Part shown: positions 11,741-25,828 of the stretch, in pieces
Layout: the number at the start of each line of letters is the position of its first letter
Numbering within the stretch: position 1 is the first letter of the stretch
Assembly (NCBI GenBank): GCA_028015205.1
Contig: CM051520.1
Coordinates: 7,970,501-8,034,500, forward strand
DNA: 64,000 nucleotides
Direction of reading: 5' to 3'
DNA from: Mytilisepta virgata
Taxonomy: Eukaryota; Mollusca; Bivalvia; Mytilida; Mytilidae
Program-made: the position numbers and the translations under genes
Notes under the pieces: generated by a model
The model's database searches: none
Told to the model about the DNA's origin: nothing
The model's input: only the letters and a program-made list of their open reading frames with translations

Positions 11741-14243
11741 AAAGAGATGTTAAATTTCACAGCTGATTCGTGACTACAGTGTATGTGCATATCACAGCTT
11801 ATTTGTTTTACACGGATCGTCTATAGGTTAGAAGATTTGAACGAACGAAACCAGACATTTACTCAAAAACTCTGTCATGGAGCGACAGATTTCACATGCC
11901 TCTTAATGCTTCCAAAACTTTTTATAATTGCTATCAACATCTGTTTCCTAAATACCCGGAATGTTTTGAAATATGCTTATTAAATGCGTCAGAACCGATG
12001 CTGAAGAAGCTTTAAGGATAACCAACAACATTTTCCGTACCAAGTTGTAAATTTAAAATAGTGATGCAGCACTGATACCCCAAATTTTGAATAGATTAAG
12101 GTCTATTAACCATGTTTTTAAATAACTTGCGAAAAAAAACCCAAGTTTCGATAGATGGGGTGGCTCCGAAATAATCTTTAAGAGTTACACTATACAGTAT
12201 TGCGTCATTATGTGCACATTCGATGAATTATCTAATGCACTCAACATTCAAATATTGTTGTTATATTGTTATCGCGGTTGCATTCGCATTTTAATACTAA
12301 CTTTCTGTTTCAACTATTTAAGTGTTTACGTAGGATAAGCGTGTATTTTTTACATGTTCAATGCCGCTTTAATGCAGATTAAGAAAAAACAATTGACAAC
12401 AGAAAAAATAGTCAACACATTTGCCATACAATGTTGTAAAGTCTTGTCTTTACATTGCCCTACTTATCTATTTGAGAGTAAAAATAAGAAAATGATCTCC
12501 TTTTCAAGGTAATTGGTTTGTTTTGGTTTATTGAGTTTTAAGCCAATTTCAATACAATAGGCTAGATCGTGGACTATAGTTTTTATTGTCGAGGAAAAAG
12601 CAAGTGTCAAGGACATAAATCCATTCCGCGAAGTGAGGTTTAAAGACAATTTCATTCAGATCAGAGTCGAAATCGCCTCAACACCTATCCATATAATACT
12701 ATATATACAAGGAAATGCGTTTCAGCTTAGCGTTTCTATGAACGCCACAAACTTACAAACATATAGTAAACAAAGTTTCAGCGAACGCGCAAAAGTTGTA
12801 ACATTGAATTTCATTGGCGGCAGTCTTACATGAGATTTACAAATAAGGAAGTAGCGATTGTGTTAATGGAATGTTTATACAAACAAAGAATTTATTATTA
12901 CTATATAAACTTTACTCACAGTATTTCAGACATTGGAGTATCCAGTATATTTATATTATCAGTGTAAATCAGTTTGATTAATTTCCGAAATTGACCTTAT
13001 AATGGCGAGTTTTAGAATGCGCGATCTTCTATAATAAGTGATAGGGACCATATTTTTTTTCTAAATCTAACTGGTTTGTATTCGTAAAGTGTTACAATAT
13101 CCCTAGGCATGTATTAATACAGCTGCATGAACGAAGAGGTCTTGTTTTCCAGTTCGTGTACGTCCATCTGTCACTTTTTTAAAGCATACATGTAATTTAA
13201 AAATAATACGGTACACATTGGAAAATTCAATAGAGGAAGTCGGTAATTATAAGAACTTTATACATGTATCTATTTATTTTAAACACTTTATAATACTAAA
13301 TATTCCCAAATTCATGGTTTATTTATATAATCATGCATTTGTGGATGTTGCCAGAAAAGTTTAATAAACACATGTTCTGTTTTCAAAACTCTTTGCACTT
13401 GGTAATTCATAATAAAGTTTATGATATAGGTTCCTGGGGTTCAAACCCCCTTCGTTGTTGGAAAATGTAACAAAAATATGTTGTAATTAGTTGGGAGATG
13501 GGACACTTACACTATGTATTCATTGGAATCTCTACCCTTTTTATATAGTTGGAACCAGATTAAATTATGCAAGAATGAATCGGGGGAGGGGGGGGGGGGG
13601 GGCTGCATTATTTTTATTTCATTGGTTGCTCCTATTTTATTAGTTTTCCAGTAATTTGTCATTATATGAAGGATCATGTCTCAACAAAATCTTGTGAATT
13701 ATTAACAGTTTTATTTTTAACATTCAATAGCCGAACTTGTTTAAATTCTAGACGAAAGAATCTATTTCATCCATTTAAAACTTCAGCTGTCTTCTTTCAA
13801 ACTTACTTTGATATTTTCAGCAAAGGTATTTCCCATTTACTTTCCTGCGATTACGCCCCGCCTTTTGAATTTGATTAGTCTGTAAACCAATGGAAACGGA
13901 CGTTAGAGTATTGTTGTCGGGATATTTGTTTCTACTATTATTAGGTTTGTCGCTACGCTAAGCTGAAACGCGTTTCATTGTGCATATAATCTACGAGAAG
14001 GTTTCAAAGTTACAATGTCAGTTTTGACAGGCAAATAAAATTAATAGTTATGACTAACTAGACTACTCGGTCAGCACGGCCCCTAAAGCTAATTTGAAAA
14101 CATGAATTGTAAAAAGAAAGCACGAATTAACAACACAATGGATAAGAGGAACATTCAATAATGACATATCAATCAATCAACGCCACCCAACAGACAGAAT
14201 CTAGGGTGACAAAACCATTATATATCACCAAAGAAATACTATA

Positions 14244-14663
14244 CTGTAAATTCGGAAATTATTATTGCGATTCTTCTACTCCAAGCAAAATTGCGAGGTT
14301 TAATTATTGCTGACCGCGCGAAAACTATTATTTCAATCGGAGATCGGGTAAAATTGAAGATGGAAGTTTTATTAATGAAATAGTTTTAATTAATGGTTTT
14401 AAAAATATTAGAATTCAAAATGTCATTTATATATAATAGCTGTCCAAATAATAACTAAACAACTAAGTATCTACCAATTAACCTGTTTCCAAATGTCGGC
14501 AATCAATGACCATAAACTTACCTGTGTAAATTTAAACAAAGGTTGACATATCCAGAATAAGTCGGACATGAAAATATGCATTAAAAATTCGAGTTTTTTA
14601 TATTGCGATCCCAAAAAGATTTTCGCAATATCAAAAACATCGTAATAATTTCCATATTTACAG
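14244..14663. mobile_element. TA-flanked MITE
   Basis: About 420 bp with terminal inverted repeats: CTGTAAATTCGGAAATTATT on the left, and the complement of ATAATTTCCATATTTACAG on the right. Both sides have TA. In the paralogous flank of gene C (near 58350) the neighbouring sequence is continuous without it, which looks like an empty site. TA targeting and internal non-coding DNA fit a Tc1/mariner-type MITE. Confidence 0.75.
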
Positions 14664-17600
14664 TATCTCACATAATTAATGAAAAAAAATAACAAATATC
14701 GTTTTTGCATAGAAAGACATTTTTTAAACTATGTATATTATTTGATGAATTCATTTGCTGCTTATAAAGGAGGCCAGTTGAATTTTACGTTTACAGATTG
14801 TCATTGAAACCTATGTAGAGAATTATTGTCATACTTCATGTACTTGTGATCAAGGATTGTTAGTAGAAACATTTACAGTCGGACCGCCAAATGCCATTTT
14901 GACCGTTACGCTAGTGATTTCTATTGACAGAGAATTTCAATTTTTTTTACCTTAGAAGGCGCGTTTAGTCCCGCCTCGAAATTTTTATTGACAGGACGGG
15001 AGTGAAATGAGTAAATATCGTTGTGCTAGTTTTTGACTTTAAAATAACATGGATGGAAATAAGTGTAAACATGATTTTGTTAACACCCTGGCCTATTGAA
15101 TTCACCTGACAGTGAAAATTATGAACGTACGACACATCAAAGGTGAGTATTCTTGCGCGCCTGAAAATATGCAACGAAATGAAGTGTGTTTTTTCTTGTT
15201 TTCACATAATGACACGTTTAAAGTATTTTTTATTTAGTATATTCAATTTTCTGCACAGAATTTTAAAGGAACATCTATTTTAATAATGGTTATATTCAGT
15301 CATTTGGAAAGTCCCCTTCCCATTTTTGTGGTTGATTATATATGTTTTTTTTTCACATTTTACGCAGGTTACATTATAGACAGAAAAAAAATCCATGATG
15401 AGATGATTTTTAAAAACGTCTACAAAAATAAAATTAAAAACTGATACAATGACAACTTTGACATAAATAGTATTGGAACACTTACTAATCTTTACAATAT
15501 TGTGAAATTAGGCATAAATACTCAACATATGAGATACCAGTTTCCTTTATTATTATCATTGGCAATGTACAGGAAAACTATTAGTAAATAAATTGTATAT
15601 CCAAATATATTTTAGATGTATTTGTTTTAATTTGGATGCAAAATATTGTATGGTTTTCATATAATTATGTCTTTATGTGTATAATTTCTTAAATTTTGGC
15701 AAAATAGTGATCTTGTAATATCTACAACTCCAGTTCAAATTCTATAACCACTTGTACTACTTAAGGTTACCTAATTTCTTTTCATTTATGATTTTAATTT
15801 TTTTTTATACTCTAGTGTCATCTGGGACTATTTTGTTAGAATAGTCCATGGTTCAATCAATGTATATTTTTCAATTTAATTATTCTCTTGTATAAAGAAT
15901 TATCATTACATTCACCTGAATTTCACCATGAATTATGTACATGTATACGTCATTTTCGACCTATTATCTAAAATTCTGTTGCAAAATTCTTGTGCTTTGC
16001 CTTTAAGTTAAAAATCCAGGATCTTGGGTTAGACTTTCATATTAAAGTTTTTCTTAAATACATAGATTTTTACTTTTTTACTTGGAAAGGCAGAAAATTT
16101 CAATAATAATCATGAGAAATTGGTCTATAAAATCACATGTATATTTTTTTACCAATTTTGGCACTACAGGAGGTGAAATAGGTCAAATACACAAAAAGCA
16201 ATAATAATTATTCTTAATTAATACAATAAATATTAATTTATGAAAAACATAATTGAGAAGGCATAAATTCATGTACATTGTACAAATGTAAAATTTCCTT
16301 TTGTTGAAAAGAATATGCATATGATTCATGTGATTTGCTGGCAAAAATAAATCTGTACATGTCAGATCTTTACATTTTTTCACAATTGAGTAATGGATAA
16401 AGATAATTTTAATTTTAATAAAATTTCCTTTTTTTCCAATTCCTTTTTTTTTATTTGTTACTTTTTATCCAAAAACTCACAATTTAGGTCCTTATAAAGA
16501 TAAAACATTTGTCATTACTCAAATAGACCTATTGCAGTACTGCACTACTCCACAGGCTCTTTCAGTTGTTGATTTCTAAGGAAAATAATTATAAATTTAT
16601 TTGCGCACATTCTACCATTCAACAGAAGATTTCTGAACCCCTCCACAAGAAAATGATGGAAGCAAGTGGAAGCACCTGCTTGACCACCCCTTTTTTCCTT
16701 GGTACATTATCTATTCCTAAATATGGGTTGTTTAATGACACATATTTATTATTTTATTTGACAATCAAGCGTCAAACTTATTTATTTTTCCTTTTTTGAT
16801 CGATCGTTACATTCATACCTTCTTTGTTAACATTTTATTGACAACTTCAACGTTGATTATCCCCCTTTAACACGTAATTGTCACAGAAAAATCTCAATAG
16901 AATTGCGTTTCACTCGGTTTTGAGGAGAAATATTTGAACACCTTTTCAGATTTAAAAATCCCGAGATCTGACCATAAAGCAATTGTCCTTTTTCTGACCA
17001 ACGGTGACGAAATCATCGGCATTATTGCCAACTTTGTTTGTAAAATTTTGTAGGAAAAGCACGCCAGAAATAACTTTTTTAAAGTAATATATAAAGAAAA
17101 CACTCCCAGAAACCGTTTAATACCATCCCCTAAAGCCAACTCAAAGCATACGTAGTTTATTGCAAAAACAAAAACTGGCAGGTGATTGACGTTACAAAGT
17201 ATGACCCATTTTCAAATGAAAAGTCACGTGACTCTGTCAATAAAAACGACGCCATTATTGACTTCGCGGTCCGAGTGTGAGGCTTTTATCTTCTGCCTTG
17301 TATTCTTGTATTTTTTTGTGTGATTAGCCTGTCCAACAACTCATTATAATTTGCTCTTTAAGTATACCATGTTTTATGCAATATTTTTGGCTTATAATTA
17401 TCAAAAAGAACATTTTAGTTAAACGATTACATGAGGACGAAAGTGATCTACCCGGTATATTCAGTCGCTCTTTTCAAAGTCAAATGATATACCAACGCAT
17501 TCATTTCACAAAAAAAGAAAATGATAAATTCTATAATACTGTATCAATTTTAGTGCAAATTCTTCGATCTAATTTTCACCAGGCATCAATGTTAAAAACC

Positions 17601-18111
17601 AAAACGTTAAAGAATGCCAAAATGAACAAACAAGGTTCAGCCAAAATGATCGAAGGACAGAGTTTCCTTATTTGTCAGAAAATTTAACTTTTCTATAGAC
17701 GTAAATATTGAGTTTCAATTGCGGGCTAGCAACTAAGTTGGTGATACTATCGGGGACTTGGAGTCCACCAGCAGCGCGGTAAAAATAAATTCTATGATTC
17801 TGTTCCAAATAAGCCGTACAGTGAAATAAATGTTAATTATAAAACTTTGGGTTCTTAAATTGTATAGTAAAACAAACTAGGCCCAACCTAATTATATTTC
17901 GAATTTAGCTGCCAAACATGAGAGTATCAACAAGGAAGGATGATGAGTTCGCACATTACAACTAGGACAGGATAATTTCAAAAAAAAAAACAGGAAATTG
18001 TATTAAACATTTGTCGTAATAAGTGCAAAAATTGATGATTGGTTTTTTAATTGTCACAAATGGTCAATCCATTTAATGTGTAGCACTATGTGACAATTGT
18101 AAATGTCTATT

Positions 18112-18212
18112 ATGTATTTCTTTATACTCCTTAATGTACAGATTGGTTTAACAGTATGTCAAAGACTTCATCCGAACGATCCCAATGTGTGTCCGAGAAA
18201 AGTAAATATCAG
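18112..18212 (+). CDS. Gene B exon 1 (signal peptide, PNDPNVC)
   Basis: 101 nt from the in-frame ATG (MYFFILLNVQIGLTVC) to donor CAG|GTGAGT. The ATG inside AACAGTATGTC is in another frame and was not chosen. Gene C exon 1 has the same start and length. Confidence 0.8.
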
Positions 18213-21200
18213 GTGAGTTATTATATACAAGAGGAAAACGAAAAATTGGAATATTTGTAAAGGTGAGGTTACTCTTTAGAAAATGCTACATGACTATTCA
18301 AACGAGAGTCATTTTGCATTTGACATTTCGTAGACATGTCGAATGTTCGGTTTTACTTATCCTCCCAATCGGGATTCAGCTTTATTATGGAAGATAAATT
18401 TTGGAGTACACTTTTTGGTGACTGCCGTGATATGTCCATCCATCTGTTGTTGCTATTTTTCATTTCTCATCCTTTCTGTGTCTGGGTAAATATCTCTTTA
18501 GTTAAGTAAAGTCAAGAAATACCAAAGGGGTATTCGAAGGAGGGAAAAATCGAAACAACTGGCAAACTCCGGAGAACAACGAAGACAAACCCAAAACAAA
18601 ACTTTAATAAAGGGACTCCAACTTAGGAGCAACATACCCTGTCTACACAACTTTTCTGTTAGGAGCCGAGCTCTGTGCAGGAAGTCAATGTATATGTCAT
18701 AAGCTCTGGATTAACGTATGAGTTGTGAAATATACACTCCATACACCGGCGCTTGTGGGATTTTACCGCTCAAAAATGGGAAGTTGACGATTGGAAAGTC
18801 AAAGTCATCCCGTGTGTCGTAAAGTTTTGTATTCAACCTTCCTCTGGTGTACATCTCGAGGTGAAGCACAAGAAAAAAGTAATAATTTGAGTATTATTGT
18901 TTGACTAGGATAACAGGATAATTTAGAGTGGGTAATATACATTTTTTGTAGTATCCTTACTTAAAACCTTTCATACAAACTGTCATTATGCTTTAGCACA
19001 TCTCGCTTTGAACCCTTCTGAGAGAGTTTTTTACTATGGCTGCTCCCTTCCAGAACTCAATGTTACAATATATTTTTTCAAACTTTAAATATTAAAACAT
19101 TTTTTGGAAATCTTGTCATATGTAATATATTATCTTTACCACTAGGTAAAGCAGGGGAATCATAAAAAGGTGGAATAGCTTTTCTTACCCTTTGAACAGA
19201 GCACCACGCCATTTTGGAGGGTGCGATTTTTATTTCTTGTAATGGAATGGTTGAAAACCATTATATTGCTTTTCCAAGCGGCTTCACCCTACTTTATTGT
19301 TATTATGACTTGTCTGTTCCCTATTGTTCATTTATAGGTACCAATTTATAGTAATAAATTGAAATATTATTCAAAAGTAAACTGAAATTCTTTAATTCCC
19401 TTGAAAAGGTTATCTTGTTATGTAATTGGCGTATCAATATTTAGTGTGTTCGTTTTAAAAGCTCAATAAAACCTTTGATTTCATGTTTTATCCAAATGTG
19501 AAATAAAGGTTTCTTAATTAATTGTTCCATTATTAGTCCGTATTGTGCAAAATATATCCAGCGCATAATCTGTTTGTCATCGATCCCTTCTCATCGCTTA
19601 AAACATGTCAAAACCACCCGATCTCTCAATATTTAGAATTGAAAGTACTTTATTAATAGTATGATCTGAAGTATAATTACTGCGCATATTGGTAGTATGT
19701 CCGGTTACCTTCGGTCACCTTATAGCTGAACAAGTATCATTAGAGCGAAAGAAGAGAAGAATCACGAAACACCAAAACATGTTCGTTTGGTTCGGTCGTG
19801 TTAACTTATCGATAATTCCAGTAATTAAAGAAACGTATCGACCTAAACGTGTGAAATTCTGAGACAACACATTCATTCTCAATCAGTGAAATTATGATTT
19901 GAATTGTGTCTATTGCAATTGTTACTTGACGACAACACAGCGAAATCGAGCCCTTAATTTTAGTATTATAGATACGTTGTCCTAACTATAAAAATAGAGC
20001 TAAGCTACCCTTGAACAGAGCTGTTCTACTTCAGACAGTTTAGTACAATTTTCATCTTGAACAGCTCTTGATAATCATAGAATGTATCTGATGCCTGTTT
20101 GAAGAGGTTAGAAATAAAAAATAATAATAATTGTGTAACCACACTTAACATAACTCTAAAGTCAATTCAGGAAGTTCACTATATTTAAATTGCACTGAAC
20201 AATGAGATATATTATCCGCCTGTTTTCCCACGGTATTTTCAGACTGCAGATAGGTATATTACAGAAATAAAGTAAGTATCAAATCATTGTCCAATATTCA
20301 TAAATTTCCTTTTCTTCAGGAAATGCAAAATATCAATACTGCAAAAGGGTATGATAGTCTTTAGGAGCTACAACCCCTTCAACACGGAGACCACATTAGC
20401 TCAACGCACTCAAAGTGACGACAACAGGGCTCTTGTTATCACTAGGCGTTCGTCTGTCCGTCCGTTAACTTTTCACAGTTTGGTTCTCTTCTAAAATACC
20501 TGTGCCAAATGAACATAAACTTGGTGTGAAGCATCTATGGAACGACCTTTATAATTCTGAATATTATTTCCGAATCGGAAATAAAACATGGCGGGTATAA
20601 ACAAATCCTATTTTCTCATTGGTAAAATTTTTAAAAATCTGCTCCTCTGAAATCCCTTAGCCAAATGAACTGAAACTTGGTTTGAAACATCTATGTAAGA
20701 ACCTTTGCAAAGTCTGCATATTTTTTTCAGATCGGACAAAAAATATGGCATCCATTAACAAATCCTATCCTTATTGGTCAAATTTAAAAAAAATCTTCTC
20801 TGAAACCATATAGCCAAATAAACTAAAATATAGTATGAAGCATCTGAGGAATCGCCTGTATAAGGTTTTCATAATTTGTCCCGATCGGACAACTAGGAAA
20901 AAATGGCTGCCATGAACAAATCCTATCTCTCATTTGTCAAATTAAAAACATCTTCTACTCTGAAATGGTATAGCTACATGTAAATGAACTGATACGCGGT
21001 ATGAAGCATCTATAAAAGGAACTTTTTAAAGTTTGCCTATTTTTTCCTGATCAGACGACTAACAAGGCTGCCGTGAACAAACTCTTATATCTCATTGGTC
21101 AGTTTAAAAAAAAAACTCTTGTATTCTGAACAATATAGCCAATGGTTCATGTTTCAACATACGACCAGGGGTAAAATCTAAGCAAGAACCTCTATAAGAT

Positions 21201-24200
21201 TTGATATTTCTCTTCGATCAGACGACTAAAGCCCATTATTAGCAATTTTCTTCTTTTTGATTCGTCAAATTGCAAAACATTTCTGAAACTGAATATAGCT
21301 TAATGAACAAATATGACATGTTAAAAAGAATGCAAGGCGGGAGATTCAGGTTCACCACTTTAGCATCTTTTTTTATTATTATTTCATTTCTCTCAAAACA
21401 TATAGATATTCAATCGGCTTCTAGAAGCCACTTGTATTTTGAATATCCAATAACGAGGGGCCTGCTAACATTGAGAACATATATTTTCATTATTTAAGGG
21501 AGAAAACATTTCAGATTTTACAAACTATAATGCATATGTAGTAAATATATGTTGTTATTCAAGTTTGAAAAAGTGCAGATTTAAAATTTTTGTATCTAAT
21601 TTTTTGCATAAGTTGGCAGGTTTTTTTTTCCTCATTACTTTTTACACCACTGATAAAGATAACTGGATGTTGTTATTACAATGAAAATACTTTTAATAAC
21701 ATCAGTTATGGACAATGTAAATAAAATGTATATGGAATTTATGTTTAACTGGCTGTAGAAGGTCAACAATATAAAAAAAACCCTTTAATTGCCCATATTA
21801 TTGAATTTTATAAAAGACTTCTCCAAATATGTAAATGAATCATTTTTTCTCTGGGTACCAAGTCATATTGGCATTAAGGGAAACACAGTCGTAGATAGAA
21901 TATCGAAGGATGCTTTAGATGACCCCATAACTAATATGTCCGTGCCTTATTCTGATTTTAAACCTTTAATATACAAATATGATTTACATCTGTGGCAGTC
22001 CCAGTGGGATCTGCTTACAGACAATAAATTACATTCTATAGAGCCATCTGTTGGCAAGAATGTTTGTTTCGCCGGCACGCCAGGCGACTCATTCTTTTAT
22101 TTTAGAGAATGAGCCGCCTCCTGAGTGTATAGCGTGTCAGTGTCGACATAGTATTAAACACCTTTTAATTTACTGTGTAGATAACTCCGACATTATTTGT
22201 TGGTACTACACAGTTAACAATAGGAGATTTATTTACAAAGGTTGCTGGCAACCGTATATTACAGTATTTGAAAGACATTGGACTGTATTCAACAATATAT
22301 TCGGACTGCGTTCTTGAAAAGAGTCCAATAAGTTTAAATTTGTTCATATGTTTTGCATGTTGTTATTTTATTTAATAGCGTATCTGTGATGTTATTTTGC
22401 AAAGTTCGTCTGTGATATTATTATTAACATATTTGTCTCGTATTTGTTTTATTGTTTTATTTTCTCCTTAAATATTATTTGTAAATAATTCATTCGTTTC
22501 AGATAGTATATGTTTTAATCAAACTTAATTTAATTAGTTCTCGTCGTGATATGGCTTAAATGTCGCCCACTAGGCGTAAAACAATATTCAATCAATCAAT
22601 CAACAAAGGATTTGCACTTGTAATTCAGAGGAGATGATTTTTCAAATTTCATTCAATCAGAAAAAAGAATTGCCCATCGCGGCCATGTTTTTTCGCCGAT
22701 CAAGACGAAATGAGGAATCTTTGTACAGGACCTCACAAACATCATTTTTATCAACTAACAAATCATGTGTGGTTGTAGTTTCAGAGGAGATGATTTTTCA
22801 AATTTCAGCCAATCAGAAACAAGAATTTCCCATGGCGGCCATGTTTTTCGTCCAATCAAAATGAAATGAGGATTTTCATAGAGGACATTTAGTATATCAT
22901 TCCTTCAAAGTTTGGTTCTTATTTGCCCAGTAGTTTCAGAGGAGATGATCAAAATCTGAAATTTTAAGGACGACGACGGACGGACGGAGGCAAAGTGATG
23001 GCAATAACTCACATGGCTTTGCCAGGTGAGCTAAAAATTCCTGATTTGAAGATGTTACCCCCGGGATGAATTTGTTATACAGTCAGTTACAGGGGGATAC
23101 GACTCGCCCGATACGAAATTTTTTCAGGCACTCCATATATTCCCGTATCCCCCTTGTAGCGGACTGTTTAACTAATAGTATCTCTACTTAAAAACTCTCA
23201 TACAAACTGTCATTATGTTTCAGCACATCTCGACTCGATCACTTCAGCAAAAGCTCCGTTCAGTGCAATTGTCATCTTGAACACCTCTTGGTTATAATAC
23301 GATTCTCTGATACTTGTTTGGAGAGGTTAGAAATAAAAAATTCATTTTATATAAAAAGAAACAGATTTTACTTAAAAAGTAACAGTATTGATTTGGATTA
23401 TCAACCTACTACTTGTGGCCATTCCTACATTTCCCTACATATCAAAGACGACATTCTTCTGGATATTTGTTTTGCTCTAGTTATATTTTGCATATCACCT
23501 TGGAGCTAACACTATACTGGTTTTGAACAATTTTGAAAGATCGGATAAGTCCATCACTTTAATGCTCTTTTATAGTTTCCAGGGTCATGATATTCAGAAA
23601 ATCAAATTGGCTTTCGGACCTCTATACATAACATAAATCTAAATTTTTGATAAAGTAAATTCAGGAAGTTCACTATATTTAAAGTGCCCCGAATCAGTTA
23701 AACTGAACAATGAGACATATTCTCCGCCTATTTTCCCATGGTACTTTCAGACTGCATATATGTATATTATAGAAATAAAAGTAAGTATCAAATCACAAAT
23801 TTCTTCACGAGCTACAACCCATTCAACACGGAGACCCTATTAGCTCAAAGGACTCAAATTGATGACATAAGGGCTTTTGTTATCACTAGGCGTCTGTCTG
23901 TACATCCGTTAACTTTTCACAGTTTGGTCGTCTCCTCTGTAACTCCTGTGCCAAATAAATTGAAACTTGGTATGAAGCATCTATAGAAGGACCTTTTTAC
24001 GTTTGCATATTATTTCCCGATCGCAAATGAAACATGGCCGGCATGAAGAAAACTTTTTTTTTTCTCATTGGTAAAATTTTAAAAATCTGCTCCTCTTAAA
24101 CATGAGCCAAATTTATTGGAACTTGGTTTTGAAGGATCTATGGAAGTACCTTTGTAAAGTTTGCATAGTTTTTTCCGATCGGACAAAAAACATGGCCGCT

Positions 24201-25777
24201 ATTAACAAATCCTATTCTTATTGGTCAAATTTAAAAAATATTCTCTGAAACCGTGTAGCCAAATGAACTAAAATATAGTATGAAGCATCTGAATACGCGC
24301 CTGTATAAGGTTTGCATAATTTGTCCCGTTCGGAAAACTAGCATGGTTGCCATGAACAAATCCTCTCTCTCAAATTACAACATCTTCTCCTCTTAAATGG
24401 TATAGCTAAATGAACTGATACGCGGTATGAAGCATCTATAGAAGGACCTTTTCCTGATCGGACGACTAGCATGGCTGCCGTGAACAAACTCTTATTTCTC
24501 ATTGGTCAACTTAAAAACAATCTTGTGCTCTGAAACCGAATAGCCAAATGTACTGAAACTTTGTATGAAGCATAAGTGGAAGGGCCTTTATAAATTTTGC
24601 ATGTTTCAACATACGACCAGAGGTAAAATATATGCAAGAACGTTTATAAGATTGGACATTTCTCCTCGATCAGAAGACTAATGGCCGTTATTAACAATTT
24701 CCTTGCCTTGATTGGTCATATTGCAAAAATATCCCTGAAACTGAATATAGCTTAATGCGCAAATATGACATGCTAAAAAGGAAGCCAGGTGAGCGATTCA
24801 TGCTCACCACTTAAGCCTCTTTTAATTTTTTTTTTCATTTCACCCCCAAAATATAGATATTCAATCGGCTTCTAGCAGCCAATTGTATATTGAATATCCA
24901 ATAACGAACGGCCTGCTAACTTTGAGAACATGTATTATCATTTAAGGGAGAAAATATTTCAGATCTTACAAACTAAGCTTGCTTAAGTTGGCAGGTTGTT
25001 TTTTGTTTCTTTACTTTTACACCGCTGATAAAGATAACTGGATGTAGTGCTTTTGTTATAATGGAAAACTTTTGATAACACATGTTATGTAGAATGTAAG
25101 TACAATGCTTATGGAATTAATTTTTAACTGATTGTTTATGTTTTTTATCAGTGACGGGCTGTCAACTACTGCAATCGAATGTTGTCCTGATTATTTTGAA
25201 GAAAAAGGGACTTGCAAAGGTAATATATTTTAAAAAGGATTATATTCAAGCAGTTCATTTAAAAGATGTATTATTAATCTATTTGTAATGAAAATTTGTA
25301 TTATATCCGATTACATATAGTCAATGTACCTTTTACCCCGAAAAATAAATCTTATTCTCTCTTCGTGTTATATTGTAAATGGTCAACATCATAGGTGTAG
25401 ACAACTTATATCTTGGTTCAGATGTCATTATGGAATTAACAGTGTTCTAGAAAACAGTTATCATAAAGTATTCTACTGGAGAGCTTCTTTTGTAAAGAAA
25501 TGTTCCTCTCGTACTGTTACAAACGTCTAGCAATTTTCTAGAGTTAGGTTGTAACTCTCCTGACACTGTGAAAGGTAAGAAAAGACTCAACTGTAGTAGA
25601 CAAATACAACATTTGAACAAGTGAAACGAACTATTAAACTTGGACCATAAGAAAAACATATTCCTGGCGACATATCTTGTAGGTTAAGAATAAACAAAAG
25701 CCCAGACAGCAACGGGTGTCAAAATCTGAGTACCTAAAATATGCAGTATCCCTGTTTTATTACATTCGAGAAGTAGA

Positions 25778-25828
<51 letters not shown>

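Larger units (their letters stand above)
9361..18111. other. Intergenic region between genes A and B
   Basis: No host gene recognised. It holds two blocks of a GGTTCTAGGGTAGAACC minisatellite, a TA-flanked MITE, a G homopolymer (13588-13602) and an imperfect inverted repeat (about 12705-12750 with 13945-13985). Stretches from about 11.8 kb onward are also found, shortened, upstream of gene C. ORFs at 10945-11145 and 17376-17687 look incidental; the second is broken in its copy near 58.7 kb. Confidence 0.6.

Noticed and set aside
13425..13460. tRNA-like B box (GGGGTTCAAACCCCC)
   Set aside because: No A box or cloverleaf upstream at the right distance; the inverted C/G runs can arise by chance.
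17376..17687. 103-codon plus-strand ORF upstream of gene B
   Set aside because: The homologous stretch upstream of gene C (about 58650-58975) has frame-breaking indels, so coding constraint is absent.
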